The notes beneath the pieces are model-generated. The model did not search any database, was not told the DNA's origin, and was given only the letters and a program-made list of their open reading frames with translations. The translations under genes and the position numbers were made by a program. A DNA stretch of 64,000 nucleotides from Carposina sasakii (taxonomy: Eukaryota; Arthropoda; Insecta; Lepidoptera; Carposinidae). The DNA lies in assembly GCA_014607495.2 (NCBI GenBank), contig CP053155.1:9548001-9612000 (forward strand), written 5' to 3'. Positions 37,211 to 49,108 of this stretch are shown in pieces; within the stretch, counting starts at the first letter, position 1; the number at the start of each line of letters is the position of its first letter.

Positions 37211-40040
37211 GCAAATGCTGCCGGTCAAAAGCGAGCCCGGACTCGTATCACGGACGATCAGCTGAAGATCTTGCGAGCCCATTTCGACATCAACAACTCG
37301 CCCAGCGATGAAGCCATAGCAAAGATGGCTAAACAGTCTGGCTTGGCTACGAAAGTCATCAAGCATTGGTTCCGAAACACGCTTTTCAAAGAGCGACAAC
37401 GTAACAAGGATTCGCCGTACAACTTTAACAATCCACCTTCGACTACTCTGAACCTAGAAGAGTACGAAAAAACTGGGGAGGCAAAAGTGACAACTTTAGA
37501 TTCCTCTGCCAGTTCCGATGAAGGCAAACCTCCACCAGAAAAGAAAGCAAAGACTGAAGATTTATCAATACCTATTATTCACCAAGAAGTTAAGTCTGAA
37601 CCTAATGATGAGCCTACAATAGAAGAAAAGTATATGTCGTATGATGACAGACACCAAGAGGACAAAAGCTTTGCCTTCCCACAAGCGCCTTCACAAAGTC
37701 CGGCCCCACCACCAAGTTTAGCTGATCTCCATCACAGCATATCGCGGCCGCAAACACCAACTCATATATCATTGAACTCATTGATTCAATCTCAGCTTGA
37801 TTCGATTCCTGCTACGAGCATACCACAACCACCACATCCGTCGATGCTACCACCAAAAATCAATCCGAATTTCACGTCCCCAAACTCCGCGCCCCCGAAC
37901 GTCCACCAACCTTTGACCCCAAATCGCAGCCTCAGCCCTGGCAGGGTGGCGGCCGATTTCGGACTTTCAGGGGGCAACTCAAACGGATCCAACAGCTCGG
38001 GGTCTTCTGGCAAACGCGCCAACAGAACTAGATTCACTGATTATCAAATAAAAGTACTTCAAGAGTTCTTTGAAAATAATGCATATCCAAAAGATGATGA
38101 TTTAGAATACCTTTCAAAGTTGTTAGGGCTTAGTCCCAGAGTTATAGTAGTATGGTTTCAAAATGCGCGACAAAAGGCAAGAAAGGTTTATGAAAACCAA
38201 CCAGCTGCAGAACCTCCTGCAGGAGCTACAGATGATGCCAATAGATTTCAACGCACACCTGGATTAAATTATCAATGCAAAAAGTGCCAACTAGTGTTCC
38301 AGCGATATTATGAACTGATAAGACATCAAAAGACTCATTGTTTCAAAGAAGAAGATGCAAAGAGATCTGCTCAAGCACAAGCAGCTGCAGCTCAAGTAGC
38401 AGCCACTTTAAGTAGTGAGGATTCAAATTCCAGCACTGTGGAACATCACCCACCTCACGTGCCAGTGTCACCGGCTCCTCCACGTACACCGACGCCGGCT
38501 GCACCTAGCTACCCGGTCTCACCACAACCACCTCTCACTGCTCCCCATACACCTGTAACGCCATTAACACATCAGCCACGAGATGACAAAGATGGAAATT
38601 TTCAATGTGATAAGTGCAACTTAGTCTTCCCTCGGTTCGATTTATGGCGGGAACATCAGTTGGTTCATATAATGAACCCAAACTTATTTCCCACTTATCC
38701 CCCAGATTCCCCTTTTGGTATACTCCAACAACATGCTCAATTACAGCAGCTAAACGCATCTTTGGGGAACGACGATGCACGTCATCCTTTAGTGGCAGCC
38801 TTGAATCAACAAGTGGCTAAGAGGAAATTCGATGAGTTTGAAGACATAGATACGGGTGAGCAGCCCAAAGACAAACGTTTAAGAACAACTATTTTACCTG
38901 AACAACTAGATTATCTATATCAAAAGTACCAGATTGAATCAAATCCATCGAGAAAGATGCTTGAGAACATTGCCCGTGAAGTTGGTTTAAAAAAGAGAGT
39001 TGTTCAGGTTTGGTTTCAAAACACTCGAGCTCGTGAAAGAAAAGGACAGTTTCGTGCACATGCACAGGTTATAAATAAGCGCTGCCCTTTCTGTCCAGCA
39101 TTATTTAAAGTTAAAAGTGCGTTAGAGAGCCACCTGAGTACTAAACACGCAGATCAATGTGCGAGAGGAGAAATTAATGTAGATGCATTACCTGATGAAG
39201 AATTGAGCACAGAATCTACACCGAGCTTCGGATCTCAACAAAGTGACAGACAGCAAAATTTTTCCCAAGCGGGGGCTCCCATGTTGCCCCCTATTTTCCC
39301 ACCTTTTCACTCAGATATGGAGAAATTTATCAAGCAGTACAGTGAGGAATCAATGAAACGATATGTTAGTGAACTACAAGCTGCCGCTCAACAAAATGGC
39401 GGAAACAATGAGCCTTCTGAGAGACAAACAGAACATGGAAAACCGGAAATACCCTTAGATCTTAGCAAACCTGTCGATCTATCGAGACCCGGTTCAGAAG
39501 CCGATGAGTGTTCGGATACTGTGTCCGAAACTATGGAATTTTATGAAGAAGATGACCCAATGTCGCCTACTCCCGGTCAACCACCTAGACAGCCTGGAAA
39601 ACGATATCGTACTCAAATGTCTTCAGTGCAAGTGAAGATAATGAAATCACTTTTCAATGACTATAAAACGCCAACAATGGCAGAGTGTGAGGCGCTTGGA
39701 AGGGAGATATGCTTACCAAAACGAGTTGTTCAAGTATGGTTTCAAAATGCGAGGGCAAAAGAGAAGAAAGCGCGGTTAGCAGCAGGATTGAGTGAAGTGT
39801 CCGATGCACCTCCGCCAGAAGAGTGCCGTGTGTGTGATTTTAAGTATAGCCACAAGTACTCAGTGCAAGACCACGTTTTTACGCGAGGACACATAGCTTC
39901 GGTTCGCGCTCGCCTTGAGAGTGGTGCCAGCGTCGGAGAAGATAGCAATCTCGCCCTGATGCAAATGGCAGCTCGGCTGGAGAGCGGCCTCGGCGGGGAC
40001 CTGCACAACGCCTTCATGAGGCCTCAACTCGCCGGCAATG
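37211..40040 (+). CDS. zfh2: zfh2/ZFHX3-4-like transcription factor, coding exon C (four homeodomains)
   Basis: This exon carries the DNA-binding homeodomains. Entry is in phase 0 after ATTGTTTGCAG. Homeodomain 1 starts at QKRARTRITD (about 37,226) with helix 3 KHWFRNTLFKERQ. Homeodomain 2 starts at GKRANRTRFT (about 38,009; VVWFQNARQK). Homeodomain 3 starts at DKRLRTTILP (about 38,870; VWFQNTRARER). Homeodomain 4 starts at GKRYRTQMSS (about 39,597; VWFQNARAKEK). Fingers lie between and after them: YQCKKCQLVF, FQCDKCNLVF, RCPFCPALF, ECRVCDFKY. PLDLSK and PVDLSR at 39,452-39,487 are CtBP-type motifs. Four homeodomains match vertebrate ZFHX3/4. The exon ends at a consensus donor (G then GTGAGT, 40,041) in phase 1; without splicing the frame stops five codons later. 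Confidence 0.88.
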
Positions 40041-40046
40041 GTGAGT

Positions 40047-40175
40047 GCACTACTTGACAGCCATCCAACATCGTCCAGTCTTGAAAAACTAGGCGATTTT
40101 GGACCAAATTTTGTAGAACCTCGCAGCGGCGAACTTAGCTCGATCAGCGATACTTTTTCCATCCATTCGAGCTAA
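40047..40175 (+). CDS. zfh2: probable zfh2 C-terminal coding block in the +1 frame
   Basis: The frame displaced by one base relative to exon C is open through 42 codons to a TAA at 40,173. Its peptide is plainly protein-like: SLEKLGDFGPNF, VEPRSGELSS and ISDTFSIHSS at the end. Its base use resembles the exon rather than the AT-rich DNA after it. In the exon frame the sequence stops at TGA 40,055-40,057. Joining needs net removal of one base (3n+1): an assembly indel, a true frameshift mutation, a splice event I cannot see, or programmed +1 shifting at ACT TGA C. The neighbouring GTGAGT donor would skip it. Confidence 0.55.
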   Translation, partial: ALLDSHPTSSSLEKLGDFGPNFVEPRSGELSSISDTFSIHSS

Positions 40176-42746
40176 GCTTTTTTATTGTGCCCTTACGGTC
40201 GTTGTCCTATTTTCCTACTAGTGAGTCCTTTTGTAAATATCAATTAGATATAACTGAAGTAGTTTTATATTTTTCGATGTAGTTTTGGAATTTAATTTCA
40301 ATTTTGAATGAATCAGTACTTACAAACGGAAACAGCTATTTCAAAATTCGATCTGATTTTGGATGGATTATCACAAAACAGTGTCATGTAGGTATGTGAT
40401 GTCTGTCGTATGGACAGCGGGCGGGCAGATGACATGACGCCGCAAGGCTGTTGTCGGCGTCCGCGAGAGGCGGGACGCGGATTGCCGGTGGGCGGCACGC
40501 TCTCAGCCGCCGCTATTCAAATGTAAACGAAACACAACAATAGTAGGAGTTAGGACGCGTGAAGGACGTCGTATATCTAATCCGGCCGATCTCGAACACA
40601 TGCATTTGCTCCACATGAATAGTCAATTATTTAAATCTACCCAATCAAAGACTTTCTCGGAAATTACATATCGATGTCAGCCTTGTTCTCTCGTCATAGC
40701 TGTATTGATTCATTCAAAACATTGGAAACCAATACTACACCGAATGTAGACTAGTAATCTGTTGCATAATATTATTCTTCCTAGTTGTTCATATTTAAAT
40801 CTCCTATTAGATATTAGACTTGACGATTGTTGTAGGATTGTATTGAAAACCAAATTATATATTTTAGAGAATTTAAAACATTTTAGTTATTATGTAAAGT
40901 CATAGCGAAGCCTGAAGTCTATTAAACTATTTAAATAAGGTGCCTTTTAGGATCGTGTTTTGTAAATTATTTTTCTCTGAACTCTCTCCACTGTAAATAT
41001 AAACGTATAAAGGTATACTATTAGATGTAAATGTGAAGCTGTTAAGAACGATAGCTTCTCGTAATATTCGATATCTACAGTTAGATATTTTGTTTGTTTC
41101 GTAGAGGCATCTTAAGACTTGTGATATAATGTATCTAAGTATATAGTATACTGATATGCCGAAGTCAAAAATACATGCAGACATAACATAATTTGAAAAG
41201 TTTTGTCGTTTTTACATAATAATGAGTATCGTGGGGGCATTGCCGGGTGCAGTTTTACTATTCTTTTCGTTGCATTTACATAAGAGTGGTTTAGGATTGG
41301 GGAGTTAGGCGATATGCAAATATTTTCTTCAAATTTAAATGTGCGGCATCGAGGGGCTCGTGCGCGCGCAGACTGCTACCGCGTTTTCGTCGCACGCGCT
41401 GCGGGTGTCGCCATTTTGCCTATTTATTATTTGAAAACCGAAGTTTCTTTAGTTTGCCGTCTTGATACCTTTTCCATACATATGTAAATCCTCGGTACAA
41501 ATCACAATGTCGCGTCGCGTCGTCAAAACGACGCAATTGGTTAAATCTTGTTTTATTAAAGCATGGCTTTATTTGCATATCGTTTATTTCGTTATGTTTT
41601 TTTGCTTTTCTTTTTTTGTTATGTTTGTGTGTTTATTTTTGTTCTTTTTATATTATTATATTGTTTCATGTAGATATTATGTATGTACGTTTGTAGACGT
41701 GCGATTTGAGTTTGCCTCCAATGCGACTTCCAATAATTATATTTTAATTTGTATAATTTAATTTTAAAGTAATTATTTGCGATCTGCATTTACTGTTATT
41801 CAGATAACATAATTTTAAATAATTGTTTGAAACAATGTCCAGTGCCAGCCAGTGAAAGAAATTTTGGATATTATGTTTGGCTTTTAATGTCGGAATAGAT
41901 GGGAAATCTTAACTGAATAGTATTATTATAATTATTATCTACAGTTATTATATTTGCAGAATTCGTTGAAATAAATGCAATATTTATATTATTGATTTAT
42001 GTTTTTTTTTTGTTTTTTATATTTCCTTGGTTCCTTTTTCCTTAGTTTTTATTTTATTTTTTACAGCAAAGTAACGAGAATACAGGATAACAAGTCATGT
42101 CTGCATAGACAAATACAATTATTGTTCGTCCCAGTCTCCTGCCAAGCGTTGGGATATTTAAAAATTACTTTATGGGCAGGTGAACAGAGCAATCATTGTA
42201 TTTGTATAGAGTTACAGACTTTGCTTTACAATGAGAGATAAAATTAGGAATACCTGAGTGAAATTAAAACAATTGCCACATCTTTGTTTTACGAGTCCTT
42301 TAAGTGGAGACACAGATTTTTTGCTGACACGTTTCCGCAGCGTGGGTGGCTCCGAAAGAATGCTCTGAGTAAATGAGACACCTTTCAACGTGTCCCTTTC
42401 GACGGCAATGCAATGTGGACTTTGCCCTGAACAAATACAAGTACATAGCAATAAGTAGATCTTCGGATTTTCTCCTAGGTATGGACATCACGGCAAATCT
42501 TCACTTAATTTTTCTGCTGTGACAGTAGACTAGGTAGGTATTGGAATTTACCTGTATCTTATGGTACTTATACGCCCCTGATGAAGGAACTAGCTGCTTG
42601 CTACGGAAAACTTTCTTTAAGGAACAGAAGTTTTATTAGCAACAAATGCTGAAGTAAGGAACATATTAAGAAGTAATTCTCTGGATTGATCATTTACTAT
42701 AGAAAACATTAGTTACTTGACTGAAACTGCATGCAGTTGTGTTTAT
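40176..42746. other. 3' flank or intron downstream of zfh2 exon C
   Basis: AT-rich DNA that could be the zfh2 3' untranslated region if the 40,047-40,175 block is the terminus, or an intron if the 40,041 donor is used. Two GC-rich islands stand out at 40,400-40,520 and 41,345-41,425. T-rich tracts (41,580-41,680, 42,000-42,070) produce hydrophobic chance frames. No gene is supported. Confidence 0.5.
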
Positions 42747-43012
42747 ACAGGGTATAACAAAAGGGGTATGTTAAGCGAAAAGCTATGTAATATAAATAGC
42801 CCACTACAAGGAACCTATCCACAAAATTTCAGACTCGAAATCACATGTCTATTTTTCAAGATTGTATGGAGAATTCCTAAACAACTCAGGAATGTTCATA
42901 CAATCTTGAAAAATAAACATGTGATTTCGAGTCTCAAATTTTGGAAATAGGTTCTCTATAGTGGGCTATTTACATAGCTTTTCGCTTAACATACCATTTC
43001 TGTTATACCTGT
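42747..43012. mobile_element. 266-bp foldback MITE, ACAGGGTG family copy 2
   Basis: Ends ACAGGGTATAACA and TGTTATACCTGT; the arms share GGTATGTTAAGCGAAAAGCTA and GAACCTAT with copies 1 and 3. The centre is a hairpin of TTTTTCAAGATTGTATG and its inverse. Confidence 0.8.
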
Positions 43013-44364
43013 ATATGGATTTTAAAATTGCAGAGAAGTAGGTAAGTAGTTATATGTAATTTAAGTATGAAGACTAGGTACGTACCTAAATTTTCATAAC
43101 GATAGATGGACTGACTTATTGTTTTTATTAATAAAATTCATGCAATTTTAAAGTAACAGATTCCTAGAGTAACAAAAGTAATTAATTTTAAATACGACCG
43201 TGACGGCACATTGCTGCGTCTAGATATGAATATTATATTTGTCTCTAACTTAGGTAGCTTATCCATAGTTTCATGATGATTTTCTAATCTCTCAGAACAA
43301 TTAACTAGCCTTCTTATTTACCTAGCTACATACCACATATGGAACTGGCAATATATCGTAAACATACAATTGCCTTCACATGTATCACCGAAACCTTTAA
43401 GAATGTTTTTTTGTGCTCGTATCGTAATCGATACCAAAGTACCTTCGAGCGATTACCAACAATACATTCTCGATATCTGGGTTTGCACAAAAAATATTAA
43501 ATTACAAATGCACAATAAACTAAAGCTAATGTTTATAAAAAAAAACCCGTTACCGAACCAACTAATTATTTCTTTGTACAACGCATTATGTACCCACTAC
43601 GTGCATATAACCAACGTTTTTTTGTGAAACTTCACAAAAGGCTGGCTTTTTTGTGAAATCGCGCTGATATTAAGTAGGCTGATGGAGGCAAGGGCGGAAT
43701 TCAATCAGTTTAGAATTATACGATAAATCGTTTGATTTTTTGTCGACTCTGTTTTGATTGGGAGACCTCTATAGTTGAAGAAATTGTCTACCTTACCTAC
43801 ATCAATATACTTTAGGTGACTTTCATTATAATCTAGTATAGTTTCAAATTTTCCTAAAAGGATTTGGTACATCTGGTAGGTATTCCTGTCTTCTTCAAAT
43901 AGGTATAGTTGAAATCCTGTAGAGTTTCTAATCTAACTCTATCTTCTGCCACGAGCCTCAATTACTTTATCAGTTTTCATTTGGCTTCTACGATAAACCC
44001 GAAATAATAATAAACATTGAATAAAAAACCAAATAACAAAGAAGTAGATCTAAAACAATGAAGAGTATATTTCCTAAAGCAATTCTTCGAACTTTACCCA
44101 TAATTTAAAGTTTAAAAGTACCCATTATTTTAAGAGTTTCTTTGGAAATAGCAATTAAAACTTTAAAAATAACACTCAAAATGTCCACGTGGTTATAGGT
44201 TAATTTTATATACCTAAGTACTAACTAATGATTGAACGTTGGAGGAGGTACGTAAATATCGGTATCATCTCAACTAAAATTATAAGTGCGAAAGTAAATT
44301 AGTTTGTTACTCGTACCTGTTTACGCTGTATCTCAACCAATATTCTTTAAATTATTTGTATACC
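43013..44364. other. AT-rich non-coding DNA
   Basis: No gene, repeat pair or structured site is recognised; the longest frame (85 codons, 43,370-43,627) shows no motif. Confidence 0.5.
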
Positions 44365-44575
44365 TACTAGCGGCCACACACGGCTTCGCCCGCGTGAGAG
44401 TGCATTACTCCCGTGCGAAGCCGGGGCGGGTCCCTAGTTATACATTATAAACCTTCGTTGTGAATCAGTCTATTAAAAAAAACCGTATCAAAATTCGTTC
44501 CCTAGTTTGAAAGATCTTACATAGGGACAGACAGCAGAGAGCGACTTTGTTTTATGATATGTAGTGATAATTGGA
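44365..44575 (+). repeat. RTE-like retroelement 3' fragment, copy 1
   Basis: Contains GCGGCCACACACGGCTTCGC, GCCGGGGCGGGTCCCTAGTT and GCGACTTTGTTTTATGATAT, which recur as the reverse complement at 48,859-49,075. The wording matches a very common lepidopteran retroelement tail; RTE assignment is from memory. Confidence 0.6.
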
Positions 44576-44704
44576 AGTACCTACGGAAAAGGACAAAGGT
44601 TCTGTAGTCCACGCGGTTGAAGTCGCAGGAAATAGCATGTACTTTACAAATAGCATTTTTATATTTACAAATTTACATTACATGTAGATTTTTGTTTTAA
44701 GATA

Positions 44705-45121
44705 CAGTGAAACCTGGATAATTGGGATCTCAAGAGACCAAGACATATGTACCAATTATTGAGGGTTTCCAATAATCCAGTTTTCTAATAAGCAGGTTTA
44801 AATTTATAGTTGTCTCATTTACAGAGGCCCCCGCTAACAGAGGTCGAAATGTGCCGTTATTCCATTAAATGTATGTAAACAAACACGTCAAAACGTGTTG
44901 AAACCTGATTAATTTGTCTCACTTATACAGGTAATTGAGCTACAGAGCCTCAATTATAGAGGTAAACATCGAAAAAGTCTTAGAATTCAAATCTTATTTA
45001 ACCAGGTTCAAAAAGTCCCATTAACAGAGGTAATTTAATGAAAAAGAACCGGGTCTTCGTGGCAACTCTCAATAATAGAGGTTTCTCATTTATCCAGGTC
45101 CCACTTAACCAGGTTTCACTG
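44705..45121. mobile_element. pogo/Tigger-like MITE with iterated internal motif
   Basis: The ends CAGTGAAACCTGG and CCAGGTTTCACTG are inverse complements, flanked on both sides by TA (44,703-44,704 and 45,122-45,123), as expected of Tc1/mariner-pogo type elements. The interior repeats the word (A/T)ACAGAGGT or AATAGAGGT at least five times, alternating with CCAGGT-type words from the ends. There is no transposase. Confidence 0.7.
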
Positions 45122-45188
45122 TATTTGTTACTTTTTGACGCAAAAGGATGCTGTTATTTATACATAAATTACACATAGGCTAGGTTCT

Positions 45189-45489
45189 ACATGGTGTAAC
45201 AGAGGATTAAGCGAAATGCTATAAATCAAAATAGAACACTATAAACAACCTGTCTACAAAATTTGAGACTCAAAATCACATGTTTATTTTTCAAGATTGT
45301 ACGAACATTCCTGAACTATTTACTGTTTTTCCATAATTGCCCGAATAACTACATACATGTCTGAAATACTTACCTAGATACATATCTGAAAAATGTGTTT
45401 TCGAGTCCTATATTTTGTGTATAGATTCTCTGTAGTGAGTTATTTAGACATTAAATTTTTCTTAACATACCCCTTCTGTTACACCCTGT
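45189..45489. mobile_element. 301-bp foldback MITE, ACAGGGTG family copy 3
   Basis: A more diverged copy of the family at 35,701 and 42,747. The right end TTCTGTTACACCCTGT and interior ATCACATGTTTATTTTTCAAG are shared; the left end is eroded (ACATGGTGTAACAG). Confidence 0.7.
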
Positions 45490-46202
45490 ATAGATCACGT
45501 CAACGAAATCGCGGGCGTAAAGTAAATGATTTTTTTATTGCAAATTTCTAAAAATAATTGTAATTTGGTCGTTTATAAATTTTTTTAATGCGAAAGCGAC
45601 CAGTAAATCTCGGAAATGTAATGAATTTTCCAATGTTCTTTTCACTAGATCTTCCGAAACAAAATTTTATGGTTAATCTATGATATATATTATACTTATC
45701 GTCATGTAGAGAGGAGGTACTGCTCATTGGCTGATATTTTATACTCCAATTCACTTTCAACTACTTCAATTCAATTCAAGCCACTTCTGATTATTAGCTT
45801 ACTAAGCTTTCTAACATCCGTACATATCTCAATGTAAATAAAATAGGTAGTCAACTTGATGCTCTAAAGCATCAGAACTTCATACATATAGCTCATAATG
45901 TGTTCCGAAAATGGTATCGCCGGAACTATAGGATGACGAAGGAGATCCTATATATATGTTTAGCATAGTCAGTCTAGATTTTAGTGATCATTGACAAGTT
46001 GCTAGCTCATTGCCTGCGGGAAAGCTCTTGAATTCCCTCGACTCTTACGACATGCGCGGAATCAGATGTAGCTGATAGTGTGCCATAATTCCTGACAAAA
46101 TTTAGGTAATTCCATAGTGTGGTACTTATTTTACTATAGCATGGTATTTTACTAAGGTGATAGGTATTATAAATATAACTTACGTCACCAGGGCTGTCAT
46201 CC
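45490..46202. other. AT-rich spacer
   Basis: Between foldback copy 3 and the SINE; chance frames only, nothing recognised. Confidence 0.5.
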
Positions 46203-46500
46203 AATCAGTGGATACTAGACTGGAGAATTACCACGACTCGTAATCACACACACACACACATACACATCACATTCACACACTTCACAACACATTGACCTAA
46301 TCCCACACTAAGATCCCTAAGGTCTTGTGTCGTGGGTACTAGGCAACGGTATATAAATACATAGATAAGTATATAAACATCCATGACTCGGAAACAAACA
46401 TCGATATTCGTCACATCAATGTTTGCACCTACCGGGATTCGAACCCAGGACCTATGGCGTCGCAGGCAGGGTCACTATCAACTACACCAATCGACTCATC
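46203..46500 (-). mobile_element. tRNA-derived SINE
   Basis: On the minus strand the head (46,500 down to about 46,425) contains an A-box-like TTGGTGTAGTTG and a consensus B box GGTTCGAATCC, the Pol III promoter of a tRNA-derived SINE. The body includes GTTTGTTTCCGAGTCATGG, TGCCTAGTACCCACGACAC and GGATTAGGTCAATGTG, familiar from lepidopteran SINEs. The 3' tail is a TG/CA microsatellite (46,247-46,262 on +). Confidence 0.7.
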
Positions 46501-46509
46501 TTTGGCCGT

Positions 46510-46643
46510 CAAGGATTTTACCTGTCAAGCGATATAAAAAATTTTAAAGTAAAAGTTACGTAAGTAAATAATGCATTTAAGTTTAGTAACGCAGCATCCT
46601 GCCTCAAAACTTAAGTTATTTGCCTGACAGGTAAAGTATCCAA
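46510..46643. mobile_element. 134-bp inverted-repeat MITE
   Basis: The left end AAGGATTTTACCTGTCAAGC and the reverse complement of the right end (CTTGGATACTTTACCTGTCA) match with few differences. There is a single copy in the window. Confidence 0.55.
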
Positions 46644-46764
46644 GATAATCTGGGTCTTGCTTTCTTTACTCCAGAAAAGAATCAGACAAAATCACAGCTT
46701 AAACTTTGAAAGAACGAAATACCAGAATATACCACGACTACGAGAGAAGAATAATTATTGTATT

Positions 46765-46992
46765 TAAGGCTCGAGCACACCAGATGCGTATGCGTGCATG
46801 TAAGCGTAGACGTACACGTACCTCTGACTTCAATATATAGAACTGTCACCGCTTGACGTCTATGCTTACGTCTACGCATACGCATCCGGTCTGCCCGTGC
46901 CTACACAGTTCCATACATTACAACTCAGAGGTAAGTACGTATACGTCTACGCTTACGTGCACGCACACGCATCCGGTGTGCTCGAGCCTTTA
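46765..46992. mobile_element. 228-bp MITE with GCGTA-rich ends, copy 2
   Basis: Same plan as 30,424-30,648: a left end, AAGGCTCGAGCACACC plus GATGCGTATGCGTGCATG, and the inverse at the right end. The middle carries a third end-like copy in right-end orientation (about 46,855-46,892). Flanks show TTTAA on both sides. Confidence 0.75.
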
Positions 46993-47935
46993 ATATTCCA
47001 TTAGAAAATGTCCTAATAATATTCTACTACACTCCTTTCTATAATCTCGAAGTTTTCTAGATCCATCATTGGCCTTTGCTATCACTCCACCTCTCTACCG
47101 ATTTTAACATTCCAGTTTACATTTTGAGAAAAATAACATACCGTGAGCTCTAACATAATAGTTAGCTGCTATATTGTAGGTAAATTTACAAAATCATATA
47201 GTAGGTATCCTTTGTTTAGAATACGAGGACGATGTACTCTAGTATCCATGCGACTGCTTAGATCTTAAAAACCCAATTAGCTCAAATTTAATTACTTACG
47301 TACACCTTAACATTTATGAACAGCTTATTAATATTATTGAGTAGGTAATAGTGTAACTCGAGAAGTACAAACCTATACTAAGCGCCTTAGCGGAACTAGC
47401 AATCAGGTATGCTGCGTGTCTCCGTGTCCGTGATTTTAACTCCTTGTGGAATATTGAATACATTTTTCCATTGCCATATAAAAAAATATGTCAGAAAATG
47501 GGCGCATAAAGAATCACTTTTAAAAATAACCTTTACACGTCTAAGGGTATAAAAAACCCTAACCTGAAGCACGAGTGCACTCGAAAAAACTGACTTTGAC
47601 GCAAATTGAATAGATCAACTACTGTTTTGCTACGCGCAAATGCGATAGGCAACGGCATAAAAGGTAGTACGGATTCTCCACATTTTTCTACGGCCTATTG
47701 TATGAGCTGATAGCTGCATCTCTGCATTTTTCGTCAAGTAAGAAAAAAAATCTTAGTAGAAATTTTTGCTTTCAACAATCAATAACTTGTCAGAAAAATA
47801 CATAATACTATGTAGTTTAGTGTTAGAATAAGCTAGCTATGAGATCTCGTTTGTGAGGATCAAGCCAATGAAATATCGTTTTGTATCGACGACGTTCGTT
47901 TTCCTAACCTTCCACCAATAGCGGTTAAACTTCAT
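46993..47935. other. AT-rich non-coding DNA
   Basis: No gene or clear repeat recognised. Confidence 0.5.
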
Positions 47936-48475
47936 CAGGGGGCCAATTCTCGAAAAGTCTCGAGTTGGAACGAAGCTGAGGGTCTACTCTGAAATGCCGC
48001 TTTCGAATCTTTCGGTCCAACCAAAGCCCGACAGAATCGAAGCCTTTGACAGCCTTTGACCTGAGTTCACAACTCATTCGGAACCATAGAGAATAATTCA
48101 CATTGACTAATATTATAAGCTTTCTATTATCTAGCCTTATACCTGTCAAATAGAGTTCGATCGGACCAAATGAAAAAACGGCGCGAAAGATCCGATCGAA
48201 GGAAGTTCGTAGTAGGAAACACCTCGATATTCGGCCGATACTTCGTTTATCGTCACTTCAGAGTAGACGTCCTGATACGGAACCGTAGTAGACGCTTAGA
48301 ACAAAGCAATAATTACTTTACGGTACACATTTCAGCACGAGACAGATATTTGTTTTTATTCTGTCATACTCGCGACCGATGCGTGCTTAAAATATACCTT
48401 ATAACTCAAGCGGTAAGTATATAGGTATATTGGTTCGCACCGCGTTTCGTTAACGGTTCGTTAATGGTTGTATTA
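47936..48475. mobile_element. MITE copy related to 12,185-12,508
   Basis: Starts GGGGGCCAATTCTCGAAAAG and shares TCTCGAGTTGGAACGAAG, CGCGACCGATGCGTGCTT and CGCACCGCGTTTCGTTAACGG with the earlier copy. It is longer in its left half. No transposase; a PIF/Harbinger-like origin is a guess. Confidence 0.6.
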
Positions 48476-48858
48476 TTATTAATCAATTAATTATTCTTAA
48501 TTGGCATAAGACAGATACAGCCTATCCAAAATTAAATTTTAAAACCAATAACTCTAACGTATAATTTAAACTAGATTATAGTGGTGGAAATCATTTTACT
48601 ACAAAATTTAAGGTTTCAATCTACCGCAATGTACATCAAACAGTCGATAGGTTGGTAGAGTCCATTACTACGCTTTCCCAGCTTTGATATTCGTAGCATG
48701 GTAACGCGCTCCTGCTACGAACTACGAGTCTGCTATGGTAGGATGTATTTTTACAGTGTATAATTGTACAATGCAATTCATCGCTGTTTTATAATACACC
48801 TTATTATTTACTATAATATTTAAATTCCAAACATTTGCAATCACAAAGTGTAGGCGGA

Positions 48859-49075
48859 AATCACTACATAGTATAAAACAAAGTCGCTGTCGCTGTCTTT
48901 CCGACCCTTTGTATGCTTAAATCTTAACTACGCAACGGATTTGGAAGCGGTTTTTTTAAATAGATAGAGTGATTCAAGAGGAAGGTTTACATGTATAACT
49001 AGGGACCCGCCCCGGCTTTGCACGGGTGTAATGCTGTTTCTCGCATACGAAGTCGTGGGTGGCCGCTAGTTAGAT
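48859..49075 (-). repeat. RTE-like retroelement 3' fragment, copy 2
   Basis: Reverse complement of the family at 44,365-44,575, including GCGACTTTGTTTTATACTAT and GCCGGGGCGGGTCCCTAGTT. Confidence 0.6.
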
Positions 49076-49108
49076 ATAAAAACAATATTTTTTTAATTAT
49101 TGAAAGTT

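Noticed and set aside
40041..40060. A 20-base intron (GTGAGT...ACAG) joining exon C to the tail block
   Set aside because: Far too short for spliceosomal removal, and the resulting phase hits a stop soon after rather than entering the tail frame.
41462..41761. 99-codon hydrophobic frame
   Set aside because: Produced by T-rich tracts (Phe/Tyr/Leu runs); not a credible membrane protein without homology or gene context.
46247..46285. CRISPR-like or satellite array
   Set aside because: It is a simple CA microsatellite forming the tail of the SINE; no regular repeats with unique spacers occur in the window.
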